DNA of 64,000 nt from the NCBI RefSeq assembly GCF_017922435.1, contig NZ_VDEZ01000001.1, forward strand, positions 248,001-312,000, given 5' to 3'. The first letter of the stretch is position 1, and every line of letters starts with the position of its first letter. Position numbers and translations under genes: made by a program. The notes under the pieces are model-generated. The model ran no database searches. It saw only the letters and a list, made by a program, of their open reading frames with translations, and was not told the origin of the DNA. Below are positions 31,184 to 40,349 of this stretch, piece after piece. The DNA is from Thalassospira sp. ER-Se-21-Dark (GTDB lineage: Bacteria; Pseudomonadota; Alphaproteobacteria; Rhodospirillales; Thalassospiraceae).

Positions 31184-31872
31184 TCAATTTGACCCCCGCC
31201 GAAATAGAGGCACTTCTGCTAAGCTTGCGCATCTCAGGCGTTGCTGTTGCTTGTGCCCTGCCCTTTGCGATTATTGTCGCAACCGCGCTTGCCCTCGGTC
31301 GGTTTCCCGGGCGCTTTATTCTTGATGCAATTGTGCATCTACCGCTGATCCTGCCACCGGTTGTGATGGGCTATTTGTTGCTGATTGCCTTGGGCACACG
31401 GGCACCGTTGGGCGCTTGGCTGTATGAAACATTCGATCTGCGTTTTGTTTTTAGCTGGACGGGCGCGGCACTGGCATCGGCAATCGTAAGCTTCCCGTTT
31501 CAGGTCCGCGCCATCCGGCTTAGTCTTGAAAACGTCAATCCGGGTCTTTATCAGGCTTCTGAGACCCTTGGCGCCGGGTCGATTGACCGGTTCTTTTCGC
31601 TGACATTGCCCTTGGCACTTCCCGGTATCATTGCCGGTGCAATTACCGCCTTTGCCGCGAGCCTCGGCGAATTTGGCGCGATCATCACGTTCGTCTCGAA
31701 CATCCCCGGTGAAACCCGCACCCTGCCACTGGCGATCTATACGGCGATCCAGACACCGGGCGGCGAACTGGCCGCGGCGCGTTTGGCTGTCCTTTCAATC
31801 GGCTTGGCCTTTGCCGGGTTGCTTCTGTCTGAATTGGCGCTCCGTCGTATTCGCAAGAGGGCCGCGTCATGA
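31180..31872 (+). CDS. modB: Molybdate ABC transporter permease
   Basis: 230 residues with five membrane segments. The EAA loop reads EASETLGAGSIDRFFSLTLPLALPGI-like, the site that contacts ModC. The start codon overlaps the modA stop by four bases (ATGA), and the stop overlaps modC in the same way, so the three genes are translationally coupled. Confidence 0.94.
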   Translation: MINLTPAEIEALLLSLRISGVAVACALPFAIIVATALALGRFPGRFILDAIVHLPLILPPVVMGYLLLIALGTRAPLGAWLYETFDLRFVFSWTGAALASAIVSFPFQVRAIRLSLENVNPGLYQASETLGAGSIDRFFSLTLPLALPGIIAGAITAFAASLGEFGAIITFVSNIPGETRTLPLAIYTAIQTPGGELAAARLAVLSIGLAFAGLLLSELALRRIRKRAAS

Positions 31873-32999
31873 GCATCGGTGTCAATGTTGAACGCAGTCT
31901 CAAGACTTTCAGGCTTTCCGCCGAATTCAATATTCCTGAACCGGGGATAACCGCCCTGTTTGGCCCTTCGGGCAGCGGCAAGACGACGCTTGTTAACATA
32001 ATTGCCGGTTTGGTCCGCCCGGATCGCGGCCATATCCAGATCAACGACCATGTGCTTTTTGAACATTCGCGTGGCATCAACCTTCCGGTTCGCAAGCGTC
32101 GGGTTGGGTGCGTGTTTCAGGATAATCGCCTGTTCCCGCACAAATCGGTACGTGACAACCTGTTTTACGGGGCGCGCCGCAATCCCCACAAACTGCCACA
32201 GGATGAACAACAGGCCATCCTGGAGATGCTTGATATCTGGGATCTGATGGATCGCCGCCCCAACCTTCTGTCTGGCGGGGAAAAGCAACGGGTGGCACTT
32301 GGGCGTGCGCTTTTGTCCAATCCGAATGTATTGCTGCTTGATGAGCCGCTTTCGGCCCTTGATCACGCCCGCAAGCAGGAAATCCTGCCGTATCTCGAAT
32401 GGTTGCGTGACCACAGGAAGATACCGATCCTGTATGTCACCCACGCGATTGACGAGGTCGCCCGCCTTGCTGACCACATGGTAATCATTGATCAGGGCAA
32501 GACACTTGCGACCGGGTCGGTTTTTGACATGCTGGGCCGCACAGACTTGGCGCCGCTTGCCGGGCGCTTTGACGCCGGAACGGTTCTGGCCGCCCGGATT
32601 GTCAGCCGTGATCCCAAGGCCGAGGTCAGCTTCCTTGAATGTGGCGGACAACGACTTGTCGTGCCCTATCTCGGCCGTCCGAAAAGTGATCGTATCCGAC
32701 TCCATATTCGTGCCCGTGATGTGATGATTGCCCGCACCCCGCCGCACGATATCAGTGCCAACAACATCATTCCCGTCACCATCACCAAAATCAGTGACGA
32801 GCCCGGTGACACAATCGATGTGACCATGTGCTTTGGTCAGGATGCGGATGCCACCCTTCTGGCGGAAACCAGTGGCCGCCCCAAAATTCATGCCCGCATT
32901 ACGAAATGGTCGGGATCACGCTTAAAACTGCAGCCCCATCAAAAGGTCTTTGCCGTGATCAAATCGGTCACAGTCAATGGGCAGTTACGCGATCGCTAA
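31869..32999 (+). CDS. modC: Molybdate ABC transporter ATP-binding protein
   Basis: 376 residues. Walker A FGPSGSGKTTL, signature LLSGGEKQRVALGRAL, Walker B VLLLDEPLSALD and the switch His in YVTHAIDE are present. The C-terminal 90 residues form the Mop/TOBE oxyanion-binding domain that inhibits transport when molybdate is plentiful. The start overlaps modB (ATGA). Confidence 0.94.
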   Translation: MSIGVNVERSLKTFRLSAEFNIPEPGITALFGPSGSGKTTLVNIIAGLVRPDRGHIQINDHVLFEHSRGINLPVRKRRVGCVFQDNRLFPHKSVRDNLFYGARRNPHKLPQDEQQAILEMLDIWDLMDRRPNLLSGGEKQRVALGRALLSNPNVLLLDEPLSALDHARKQEILPYLEWLRDHRKIPILYVTHAIDEVARLADHMVIIDQGKTLATGSVFDMLGRTDLAPLAGRFDAGTVLAARIVSRDPKAEVSFLECGGQRLVVPYLGRPKSDRIRLHIRARDVMIARTPPHDISANNIIPVTITKISDEPGDTIDVTMCFGQDADATLLAETSGRPKIHARITKWSGSRLKLQPHQKVFAVIKSVTVNGQLRDR

Positions 33000-33021
33000 A
33001 ACTGACACACCAAGAAACGTC

Positions 33022-33056
33022 AAACCCCCGTCGGTATCTTCGACGGGGGTTTATTT
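33022..33056 (+). terminator. Terminator of modABC
   Basis: Perfect 12-base stem AAACCCCCGTCG / CGACGGGGGTTT with a 7-base loop, followed by ATTTT. It starts 23 bases after the modC stop and also faces the convergent DUF1989 gene. Confidence 0.88.
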
Positions 33057-33062
33057 TAAGGC

Positions 33063-33914
33063 TTAAGGATGCTGATACGCACTGGGTCCTGGCCAATCCC
33101 ATTTGTCCTGCAAGGCCGGATCGGTTTCATAGATCTCGACCTTAAGCGGATAACAGGCGGCCTCATCACTTGAATGGCCGGTGCTGCAATCGCCACCCGG
33201 ACAGGTCGAAAGATCGCCCAGCAAATCGATCTCGGCAAACATTTCAAGATAGTCCCCCGGACGTACCGGGCTTGCCTTCATGAAATACTGATGGGTGTCC
33301 TTGGTGAAGCCGGTGCACATGAAGACGTTCAACACATCATGCACATAGTGATCGGCTTCCTGCATCGACATGCCGGTCTCATCACTAAAGGCCCGGCACA
33401 GGTTGGAGTGGCAGCAATGATGATAATCATTCCCCGAAAGCAACCGGTTGGTGAACGGGTCGCAGCGCGTGCCAATCACGTCATGCACGCTGCCGCCATC
33501 CTCATCAAAGCCATACCAATCAAGGGTATCTTCACTGATCAGCGCCATCGAACGCAGATAGGGCATATTGGACCACAAACGGTCACCTGTGGTCAGGTGA
33601 GTCCGATGCAGGGCACGGGTCTTGCCGCTGAAAAACCGTTCCTTCAGGTCATTGGCATTCCAAAGGTTTAAATCACCGACCTGCGGGCCATCGACGCTGA
33701 CAATCCGGAAAAAGTATCCCTTCGGCACATGAAACGTGCGCGCATCGCGCGGCGGAACGATAACCTCGTTCGCTTTCTTCATTGATGCCTTGAATTCGGC
33801 CAAGGTCGCGAAGTCCGGTTCAGGCAAGGTTCCGTTGGGATAAACAACGACCGGCTTGATCGCACGACGCTCGGCGGCGTCTGTTGGGGCTTGATGCTGG
33901 GGCTTGAAAGTCAT
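33063..33914 (-). CDS. DUF1989 (urea carboxylase-associated) family protein
   Basis: 283 residues. The family core runs from VPPRDARTFHVPKGYFFRI through GDLNLWNA, THLTTGDRLWSN, DVIGTRCDPF and DYHHCCHSNL to the C-terminal PGDYLEMFAEIDLL. DUF1989 proteins are encoded with urea carboxylase, guanidine or methylated-amine genes, and their chemistry is not settled. Conserved His and Cys residues suggest a metal site. Here it sits beside glycine betaine and sarcosine genes, so a role in C1 or amine-nitrogen handling is likely. TGAGG precedes the ATG. Confidence 0.85.
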   Translation of the reverse strand: MTFKPQHQAPTDAAERRAIKPVVVYPNGTLPEPDFATLAEFKASMKKANEVIVPPRDARTFHVPKGYFFRIVSVDGPQVGDLNLWNANDLKERFFSGKTRALHRTHLTTGDRLWSNMPYLRSMALISEDTLDWYGFDEDGGSVHDVIGTRCDPFTNRLLSGNDYHHCCHSNLCRAFSDETGMSMQEADHYVHDVLNVFMCTGFTKDTHQYFMKASPVRPGDYLEMFAEIDLLGDLSTCPGGDCSTGHSSDEAACYPLKVEIYETDPALQDKWDWPGPSAYQHP

Positions 33915-34018
33915 GGGGTGGCCTCAATAACAGGAAAATAGATGGGCGACAGAATGGCACAGTGACACTTTGACACAAGCCTGTTTCAACCTGTCCGACT
34001 GGCAGATCAACCGATCAA

Positions 34019-34957
34019 CTAAACAAGCGGTGTGATCAATTCTTGGCGCTCATCCCAGGCATCAAGATTATCTACAACCAGTTGGCCCATGGCATCGCGG
34101 GTTTCCACCGTTCCACTCGCCAGATGCGGATAGAGCACAACGTTATCAAGATCTGCAAATGCCAGATCGATGTCCGGTTCATTTTCAAACACATCAAGTC
34201 CCGCGCCGGCAATCAACCCTTGCTGCAACGCCCGGATCAAAGCCGGTTCATCAACCACCGATCCCCGTGCGATATTGATCACGACACCATCTTTGCCAAG
34301 GGCTTCAAGCACTGCTTCATTGACGATCCCGTTGGTCGCGGCCCCACCGGGGCACGACAACACCAAAATATCCGACCATGTCGCGAGTGCCGTCAGATCA
34401 TCAAAGAACCGATAATCGACATCCTTCCTGCTGCGTCCGAAATAGCCGACCTCGACCCCGCTTGGAACTGCGCGTGATGCAATTGCCTGTCCGATCCGGC
34501 CCAGCCCGACAATACCAAGTTTCTTGCCGCGTACACTTCTGGTCAGTGCCATCGGACCTTTTGCGGCCCACTTTCCGCTGCGCACCCAGTCGTCGCCCAA
34601 AACAAGCTGTCGCAAGGTGGCATGCATCAACATGATCGCCGTGTCGGCAACGTCATCGGTCAGGACGTCAGGTGTGGTTGAAAGACGAATACCGCGGTCA
34701 CGCAGTGCCTTAAGATCAAAGACATCATGCCCAACGCCAAAGCTTGTGATGACTTCAAGGTTCGGGAGTTGCGCCAGCAAGTCTTCCGGAACACCAAAGC
34801 GCGCGGATGTCACAACAGCTCTGATCTGGTCGCCCATTTCATCAAGAAATTTCTGCTTGTCCTCAATCAGGTCATAACGATGCAGATGGTGGCGTTCTGC
34901 CAACATGGCCGTATAGGTCGGGCGGATATCAAGAAGGGCAAGGACGGAGCGTATCAT
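34019..34957 (-). CDS. D-isomer-specific 2-hydroxyacid dehydrogenase
   Basis: 312 residues from ATG 34957 (MIRSVLALLDIRP). The NAD(P)-binding motif is GIVGLGRIGQAIA, the catalytic Arg lies in NIARGSVVDE, the Glu in FENEPD, and the His in LYPHLASGT. It is closest to glyoxylate/hydroxypyruvate reductase-like members. The setting suggests reduction of a 2-oxoacid formed during glycine or serine metabolism, but the substrate cannot be read from the sequence. The TTG start at 34990 adds an unconserved N-terminus. Confidence 0.87.
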   Translation of the reverse strand: MIRSVLALLDIRPTYTAMLAERHHLHRYDLIEDKQKFLDEMGDQIRAVVTSARFGVPEDLLAQLPNLEVITSFGVGHDVFDLKALRDRGIRLSTTPDVLTDDVADTAIMLMHATLRQLVLGDDWVRSGKWAAKGPMALTRSVRGKKLGIVGLGRIGQAIASRAVPSGVEVGYFGRSRKDVDYRFFDDLTALATWSDILVLSCPGGAATNGIVNEAVLEALGKDGVVINIARGSVVDEPALIRALQQGLIAGAGLDVFENEPDIDLAFADLDNVVLYPHLASGTVETRDAMGQLVVDNLDAWDERQELITPLV

Positions 34958-35086
34958 TGGGGCGTCTTTCGGTGGCTGCGTGTGCCCCAAAGACTAGCGG
35001 CCTCAATCACCTGAGACAAGTTGATGCGCAGTTTCATATCGCCAGGACACGACATTTAACCCAATACGTTTGCCTAGATACAATAA

Positions 35087-35118
35087 GGGCGGGGATGGCA
35101 ATCGCCAAAACCCCGCCC
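35087..35118 (-). terminator. Probable terminator of the sarcosine oxidase operon
   Basis: Arms GGGCGGGG / CCCCGCCC enclose an inner TGGC-AATC-GCCA hairpin, 10 bases past the soxG stop on the leftward transcript. The following T-tract is poor (TTATTG), but the stem is very strong. Confidence 0.7.
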
Positions 35119-35127
35119 CAATGCAGA

Positions 35128-35679
35128 TTATTCTGCCGCGAATTCCTTGCAGCCGGTGCACAGCAGATCGATGATGTGCAAGGCAAAGGATCGCCAGATA
35201 TCCATGCGGAAGCTTTGCGCGGCATCCCGCCAAAGAACAACCGTGACACCATCAATCACCGTACGGCAGCCACCGCCCACCGGGATGCTGTCGATATCGC
35301 GCGGGCAACCGATGGTCAGAAGCTCAGCAGCCCGTTCGCCTTCGATGCGGACCGTGACTTCACGGGCAGACACCTCGGTCAGGCTGTGGGTTGCCGATGC
35401 ATAGACATCCGCGCACGCCTTGGTCACTGTTTCGGCATCATCCGGCTTGGCAATGATCAGCCATTCATCCGGGCCGAGACAAATGGTCTCAGTCGTGCCA
35501 TTGACCGCACGTGCGCCAACGGTGATTGCCAGATCAACACCAATCGCCTTGGATACGGCCGGAATATTGGCCGCCCGCAAACGCAGCGAGAAACGCGCAA
35601 CCGGTGCCATCAGGGTCAGTTTAACCGGCCCGGAAGCAACGATCGGACCCGGCGTAAATGCGTGTGTAAGTACCGTCAT
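35128..35679 (-). CDS. soxG: Sarcosine oxidase gamma subunit
   Basis: 183 residues. It resembles the GcvT-like gamma subunit, with DLAITVGARAVNGTTETICLGPDEWLII and SLTEVSAREVTVRIEGERAAELLTIGCPRDID. It is the last gene of soxBDAG and starts 15 bases after soxA with GGGGAA before the ATG. It stabilises the heterotetrameric enzyme that turns sarcosine, O2 and tetrahydrofolate into glycine, H2O2 and methylene-tetrahydrofolate. Confidence 0.9.
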   Translation of the reverse strand: MTVLTHAFTPGPIVASGPVKLTLMAPVARFSLRLRAANIPAVSKAIGVDLAITVGARAVNGTTETICLGPDEWLIIAKPDDAETVTKACADVYASATHSLTEVSAREVTVRIEGERAAELLTIGCPRDIDSIPVGGGCRTVIDGVTVVLWRDAAQSFRMDIWRSFALHIIDLLCTGCKEFAAE

Positions 35680-35694
35680 TTTTCTGTTCCCCGC

Positions 35695-38688
35695 CTAGAG
35701 TTTCAACCGTTCGCCTTCGGGATCGTAAAACACGGTCCCGGTGACGGTCGCCTTGATCACACGATCAGGCATCGGAATGTAAATGGTTTCACCCATACGA
35801 TTGAAACCGTCTTCAAGCAGCGCCATGGCAATCGGGCGACCTGCGGCATCGCTGTGATAGCTGGATGTCACGTGACCAACCATTTTCATCGGCTTGGGCT
35901 GGTTCGGATCAAGAACGATTTGCGCCCCTTCCTCAAGCTTGGTTTTGCCATCTTCGGTCAGAAGACCAATCAACTGCTTGCGGCCTTCGGCAACCAGGTC
36001 CGGACGCGCCAGACCACGCTTGCCAACGAAGTCTGGTTTCATTTTACCAATAGCCCAGCTCAGCCCGGCATCATGCGGGGTGACTGTGCCATCGGTATCC
36101 TGACCGACAATGATATAGCCCTTCTCGGCACGCAGCACGTGCATGGTCTCAGTCCCGTAGGGGCAGATATCGTATTTCTTGCCCGCTTCGAACAGCATTT
36201 CCCAAAGGGCCCGACCAGCATGGGCCGGCACGTTGACTTCAAAGCCAACCTCACCGGTAAAGCTGATGCGGAACAGGCGTGCCGGGAAGCCGCCAACGCG
36301 GCATTCGGCAACCGACATGTGCGGGAAGGCTTCATCAGACATATCAAGACTTTCGACAAACGGCTCAAGCACCTTGCGGGCATTCGGGCCGTTCAGCGCA
36401 ATGGTCGCCCACTGCTCGGTCGTTGAGGTCAGCCAGACATCAAGGTCCGGCCATTCGGTCTGAAGGTAGTCTTCCATCATGTTCAAAACGCGCGCCGCAC
36501 CACCGGTCGTGGTGGTGACATGGAAGCGATCATCGGCCAAACGACCAATGACACCGTCATCACGGATAAACCCGTCATCGCCCAGAAGCAGGCCATAACG
36601 TGCCCGTCCCGGTGCCAGCTTTGTCCAGGGGTTGGTGTACATGCGGTTCATGAATTCAACCGCATCGGGACCAACCACCTCGATCTTGCCAAGGGTCGAT
36701 GCATCAAAAATGCCGACACTTGCACGCGTCGCACGGCATTCGCGTGATACTGCGGCATGCATGTCTTCGCCGTCTTTCGGGAAGTACCATGCCCGGCGCC
36801 ACAGGCTGACCGGCTCGTACGCGGCACCGTTTTCTTCGGCCCAGCTGTCAATCGGGGTTTTCCGCGTCACTTCAAAGTGACTGCCCTTGTGATAGCCACA
36901 AAACGCCCCGAAGGTCGTCGGGGTGTAAGGCGGACGGAAAGTCGTCAGACCAACTTTCGGCTGCGGCACACCCAATGCGTCGGAGGCAATATTGAGGCCG
37001 TTGATGTTTGACATCTTGCCCTGATCAGTCGCCATGCCGTTGGTGGTGTAACGTTTGACATGTTCGATTGAACGCATGCCTTCACGCACCGCAAGGCGCA
37101 GGTCCTTGGCGGTTACGTCGTTCTGGTAATCGACAAAGGCACGTGCCTTGCCGGCATCCAGATCGGTCGGCAGTTCCTTGTGGCTGACACCCGTTCCCGG
37201 GCGATCATTGGCAACTGTATAAGACGCAGGCGCAATGTCCTTACCAAGGCTTTTGACGGCTGCAGCACCCATTGCCGCCCCGTCATTCAGGACCGCCTCA
37301 ATGCCCCACAGGCCACGGCCTGCACCGGCGATTTCGCATTCCTCTGCCTTGTGATCCGGAAGGAAGGTCTGGCGTTCGTCGTCCCACTTAAGCGTTCCCT
37401 TGGTGTGTGAGAACAGATGTAGCGACGGCGTCCAGCCACCCGACATCAGAAGGCAATCACACCCGATCATTTCGGCCGGACCGACCGACGAACCACTGAC
37501 CGGGTTGACCCGCACCGATTTGACACGCAGGCGGCCTTCGGTGCCGGTTACGGTATGACCGGCCATGATGCGAATGCCGCGCTTGGTGGCCTCGGCAATC
37601 AGATCGGCATTCGGTTCGGAACGAGTATCGACGATGGCAGCAATCGTGGTGCCCGCATCGGCAAGATCAAAGGCAGCGTACCATGCGCTGTCATGGCTGG
37701 TGACGATGACGGCCTTGTTGCCAACCCGCACACCATAACGGTTAAGGTATGTCTGGGCCGAACCCGCAAGCATCACGCCCGGGCGGTCATTGCCATCAAA
37801 TACCAGCGGCTTTTCCAGTGCGCCTTGCGCCAGAACAACCTGCTTGGCGCGGACACGCCACATGCGTTCGCGCGGTGTTTCTGCATCCGGGCTGGCCAGG
37901 TGATCGGTCAGCTTTTCACACAGACCAACCATGTTTTGGTGGTAATAGCCAATCGCGGTCGTGCGAGTCATGACCTTGACGCCAAGCTCTTTGAGCTCCG
38001 CCACGGTTTTGGCAACCCAATCCCATGCCGGCATGTCTTCGATCATTGCCGACGGCTCGGACAGAAGCGATCCACCTGCTTCGGGGTTTTCATCAACAAG
38101 GGTCACTTGCGATCCGGCACGCGCCGCCGACAAGGCCGCCGCAAGACCGGCAGGACCGGCACCAATGATCAGAACATCGGTATGCAGATAACGCGATGCA
38201 TAGTGATCCGGATCCGGTTCCGTCGGCGAAACGCCAAGACCGGCCGCCGCACGAATAAACGGCTCATAAACCTTGTCCCAGAAGGATTTCGGCCACATGA
38301 AGGTCTTGTAATAGAACCCTGCCGAAAACAGCATATAGGCCTTGTCGTTGATCGCACCAACGTCAAAGGACAGGCTGGGATAGCGGTTCTGGCTGTTGAC
38401 CTGAAGGCCGTCCCAGATTTCCTGAACAGTTGCACGGGTGTTCGGCTCGAACCGGCCCGGACCACGGCGCGTGCCAACCAGTGCGTTCGGTTCTTCCGAA
38501 CCGGCGGTCACGGCACCACGCGGGCGGTGATATTTGAACGAACGACCCATCAGGTGAATGCCATTGGCCAGCAATGCCGATGCAATGGTATCGCCTTTAA
38601 AACCTTTGATTTTCTTGCCGTCAAAGGTGAACTGGATGGGTTGGGTGTGATCGACGCGACCACGCCCGGAAACGCGGAAGCTGCTCAT
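35695..38688 (-). CDS. soxA: Sarcosine oxidase alpha subunit
   Basis: 997 residues. The N-terminal 2Fe-2S ferredoxin-like fold without its cysteines (FTFDGKKIKGFKGDTIASALLANG-type start), a Rossmann NAD-binding domain (VLIIGAGPAGLAAALSAARAG, about 170-200) and a C-terminal GcvT-like folate-binding domain (from about 600) appear in the standard order. The start overlaps the soxD stop by four bases, with GGAGAA upstream. The folate domain captures formaldehyde released by the beta subunit. Confidence 0.95.
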   Translation of the reverse strand: MSSFRVSGRGRVDHTQPIQFTFDGKKIKGFKGDTIASALLANGIHLMGRSFKYHRPRGAVTAGSEEPNALVGTRRGPGRFEPNTRATVQEIWDGLQVNSQNRYPSLSFDVGAINDKAYMLFSAGFYYKTFMWPKSFWDKVYEPFIRAAAGLGVSPTEPDPDHYASRYLHTDVLIIGAGPAGLAAALSAARAGSQVTLVDENPEAGGSLLSEPSAMIEDMPAWDWVAKTVAELKELGVKVMTRTTAIGYYHQNMVGLCEKLTDHLASPDAETPRERMWRVRAKQVVLAQGALEKPLVFDGNDRPGVMLAGSAQTYLNRYGVRVGNKAVIVTSHDSAWYAAFDLADAGTTIAAIVDTRSEPNADLIAEATKRGIRIMAGHTVTGTEGRLRVKSVRVNPVSGSSVGPAEMIGCDCLLMSGGWTPSLHLFSHTKGTLKWDDERQTFLPDHKAEECEIAGAGRGLWGIEAVLNDGAAMGAAAVKSLGKDIAPASYTVANDRPGTGVSHKELPTDLDAGKARAFVDYQNDVTAKDLRLAVREGMRSIEHVKRYTTNGMATDQGKMSNINGLNIASDALGVPQPKVGLTTFRPPYTPTTFGAFCGYHKGSHFEVTRKTPIDSWAEENGAAYEPVSLWRRAWYFPKDGEDMHAAVSRECRATRASVGIFDASTLGKIEVVGPDAVEFMNRMYTNPWTKLAPGRARYGLLLGDDGFIRDDGVIGRLADDRFHVTTTTGGAARVLNMMEDYLQTEWPDLDVWLTSTTEQWATIALNGPNARKVLEPFVESLDMSDEAFPHMSVAECRVGGFPARLFRISFTGEVGFEVNVPAHAGRALWEMLFEAGKKYDICPYGTETMHVLRAEKGYIIVGQDTDGTVTPHDAGLSWAIGKMKPDFVGKRGLARPDLVAEGRKQLIGLLTEDGKTKLEEGAQIVLDPNQPKPMKMVGHVTSSYHSDAAGRPIAMALLEDGFNRMGETIYIPMPDRVIKATVTGTVFYDPEGERLKL

Positions 38689-38987
38689 TTCGATTTCTCC
38701 AACAATTTGGACAGTTCAGGACGGGGATCATCGGTTTTATAGGTGATCAGGAACCGGTCACTAACCGTGTCACGTACAGCGTTGAAATATCGACCGCAGC
38801 CATGGAAATGGCGCCAGCGTTCATAATGCGGGCCCTTCACGTTGGTGCGGATGAACAGGAAATCACGCCATTCTTCGTCACTGACCGACGACGGATCGGC
38901 CGGACGTGCAATATGCGCTTCACCGGCATAGGTAAATTCCAGTTCCGGCAGGGTCTGATTGCAATAGGGGCAATGGATCAGAAGCAT
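38685..38987 (-). CDS. soxD: Sarcosine oxidase delta subunit
   Basis: 100 residues. The N-terminal CPYC begins the zinc site; the second half of the site lies around HFHGCGRYFNAVRDT. WRDFLFIRTNVKGPHYERW is the family core. AAGGAG precedes the ATG. It follows soxB by 11 bases and overlaps soxA. Confidence 0.95.
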   Translation of the reverse strand: MLLIHCPYCNQTLPELEFTYAGEAHIARPADPSSVSDEEWRDFLFIRTNVKGPHYERWRHFHGCGRYFNAVRDTVSDRFLITYKTDDPRPELSKLLEKSK

Positions 38988-38998
38988 GTCCGGTCTCC

Positions 38999-40252
38999 TT
39001 AGTGCGCAACAGCGGCAGCAGCGGCTTCGTCAATCAGACGGCCGGTGCTGAAACGTTCAAGGGTGAAGGGCGCGTTGGCCGGATGCGGATCATCCTTTGC
39101 CACGGTCCATGCCAGTGTGTGGGCGGCACCCGGGGTTGCCTTGAACCCGCCGGTACCCCAGCCACAGTTGACATAAAGACCCGGCACCGGCGTCTTGCCA
39201 AGGATGGCCGAACGGTCCGGGGTCACATCAACAATGCCACCCCATTTACGCAGCATGCGCATGCGGTTGAAGATCGGGAAAATCTCGCAGATCGCGGCAA
39301 CCGTATGTTCGATCAGCGGCAAACCGCCACGCTGGGAATAACTGGTATACTGGTCGGTGCCCGACCCAATCACGAGCTCGCCCTTGTCAGACTGGCTGAT
39401 ATAGGCGTGCACGCTGTTGGACATGACGACACAGGGGAAGATCGGCTTGATCGGCTCGGACACCAGCGCCTGCAACGGATAGCTTTCAAGCGGCATGCGA
39501 ACACCTGCCGTATCCATCACAACCGAGGTGTGACCAGCAGCCGAAACGGCAACCTTTTTCGCGCCAATGAAACCCTTGGCGGTTTCAACACCGGTGACAC
39601 GGCCATCCGGGCCACGGCGAATGGCCGTTACCGGGCAGTTCTGAATGATATCAACACCACGCGCCGCCGCCCCACGAGCATAACCCCATGCCACCGCATC
39701 ATGGCGTGCAGTACCCGCGCGACGCTGAAGGGCAGCACCAACGACGGGATAGCGTGCAGTGGGCGAAATATCGAGTGGCGGGCAGAATTCCTTGGCTTCC
39801 TCGGCCGACAGCCAGACGTTATCTACACCGTTCAGGCGGTTGGCATGTACGTGACGCTGGAAGCTCTGAACATCATGCACGTTGTGCGCCAACATCAGAA
39901 CGCCGCGCTGCGAATACATGACGTTGTAATTCAGATCCTGACTCAGCCCATCCCACAGATCAAGCGCGTGGTCATAAAGCTTGGCACTTTCGTCATAGAG
40001 GTAGTTCGACCGAATGATCGTCGTGTTACGGCCGGTGTTCCCACCGCCAAGCCAGCCCTTGTCTATCACGGCGACATTGGTGATGCCGTGTTCCTTGGCC
40101 AGATAATAGGCCGCACCAAGACCATGACCACCCGCGCCGACGATGATGACATCGTATTCGGCCTTCGGCTCACTGTCGGGCCATTGCGGCTCCCAGTTTT
40201 TTTGGCCGCTAAGGGCGTTTTTGATAAGCGATAGCGCAGAAAAATGGGTCAT
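38999..40252 (-). CDS. soxB: Sarcosine oxidase beta subunit
   Basis: 417 residues, the catalytic flavoprotein. The FAD-binding start is YDVIIVGAGGHGLGAAYYLAKEHG, followed by GGGNTGRNTTIIRSNY, which includes the region of the covalent FMN histidine. The C-terminal GLYVNCGWGTGGFKATPGAAH closes the fold. It is the first gene of soxBDAG and is divergent from the AraC-type regulator, 97 bases away. Confidence 0.95.
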   Translation of the reverse strand: MTHFSALSLIKNALSGQKNWEPQWPDSEPKAEYDVIIVGAGGHGLGAAYYLAKEHGITNVAVIDKGWLGGGNTGRNTTIIRSNYLYDESAKLYDHALDLWDGLSQDLNYNVMYSQRGVLMLAHNVHDVQSFQRHVHANRLNGVDNVWLSAEEAKEFCPPLDISPTARYPVVGAALQRRAGTARHDAVAWGYARGAAARGVDIIQNCPVTAIRRGPDGRVTGVETAKGFIGAKKVAVSAAGHTSVVMDTAGVRMPLESYPLQALVSEPIKPIFPCVVMSNSVHAYISQSDKGELVIGSGTDQYTSYSQRGGLPLIEHTVAAICEIFPIFNRMRMLRKWGGIVDVTPDRSAILGKTPVPGLYVNCGWGTGGFKATPGAAHTLAWTVAKDDPHPANAPFTLERFSTGRLIDEAAAAAVAH

Positions 40253-40349
40253 GATTATACGATCCCCCGATTTACCATTGCCGGAACTCTATCAATGTCC
40301 ATGCTCTGCGGACTGGATAATTGCGACAATTTCATTGTATATTTTTGCC
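40253..40349. promoter_or_regulatory. Divergent promoter region between soxB and the AraC-type regulator
   Basis: 97 bases serve both genes. A perfect short dyad ACAAT-TTC-ATTGT lies at 40326-40338, only 12 bases before the regulator's ATG. It is a candidate autoregulatory site. AraC sites are usually direct repeats, so this dyad may belong to another protein. Confidence 0.35.
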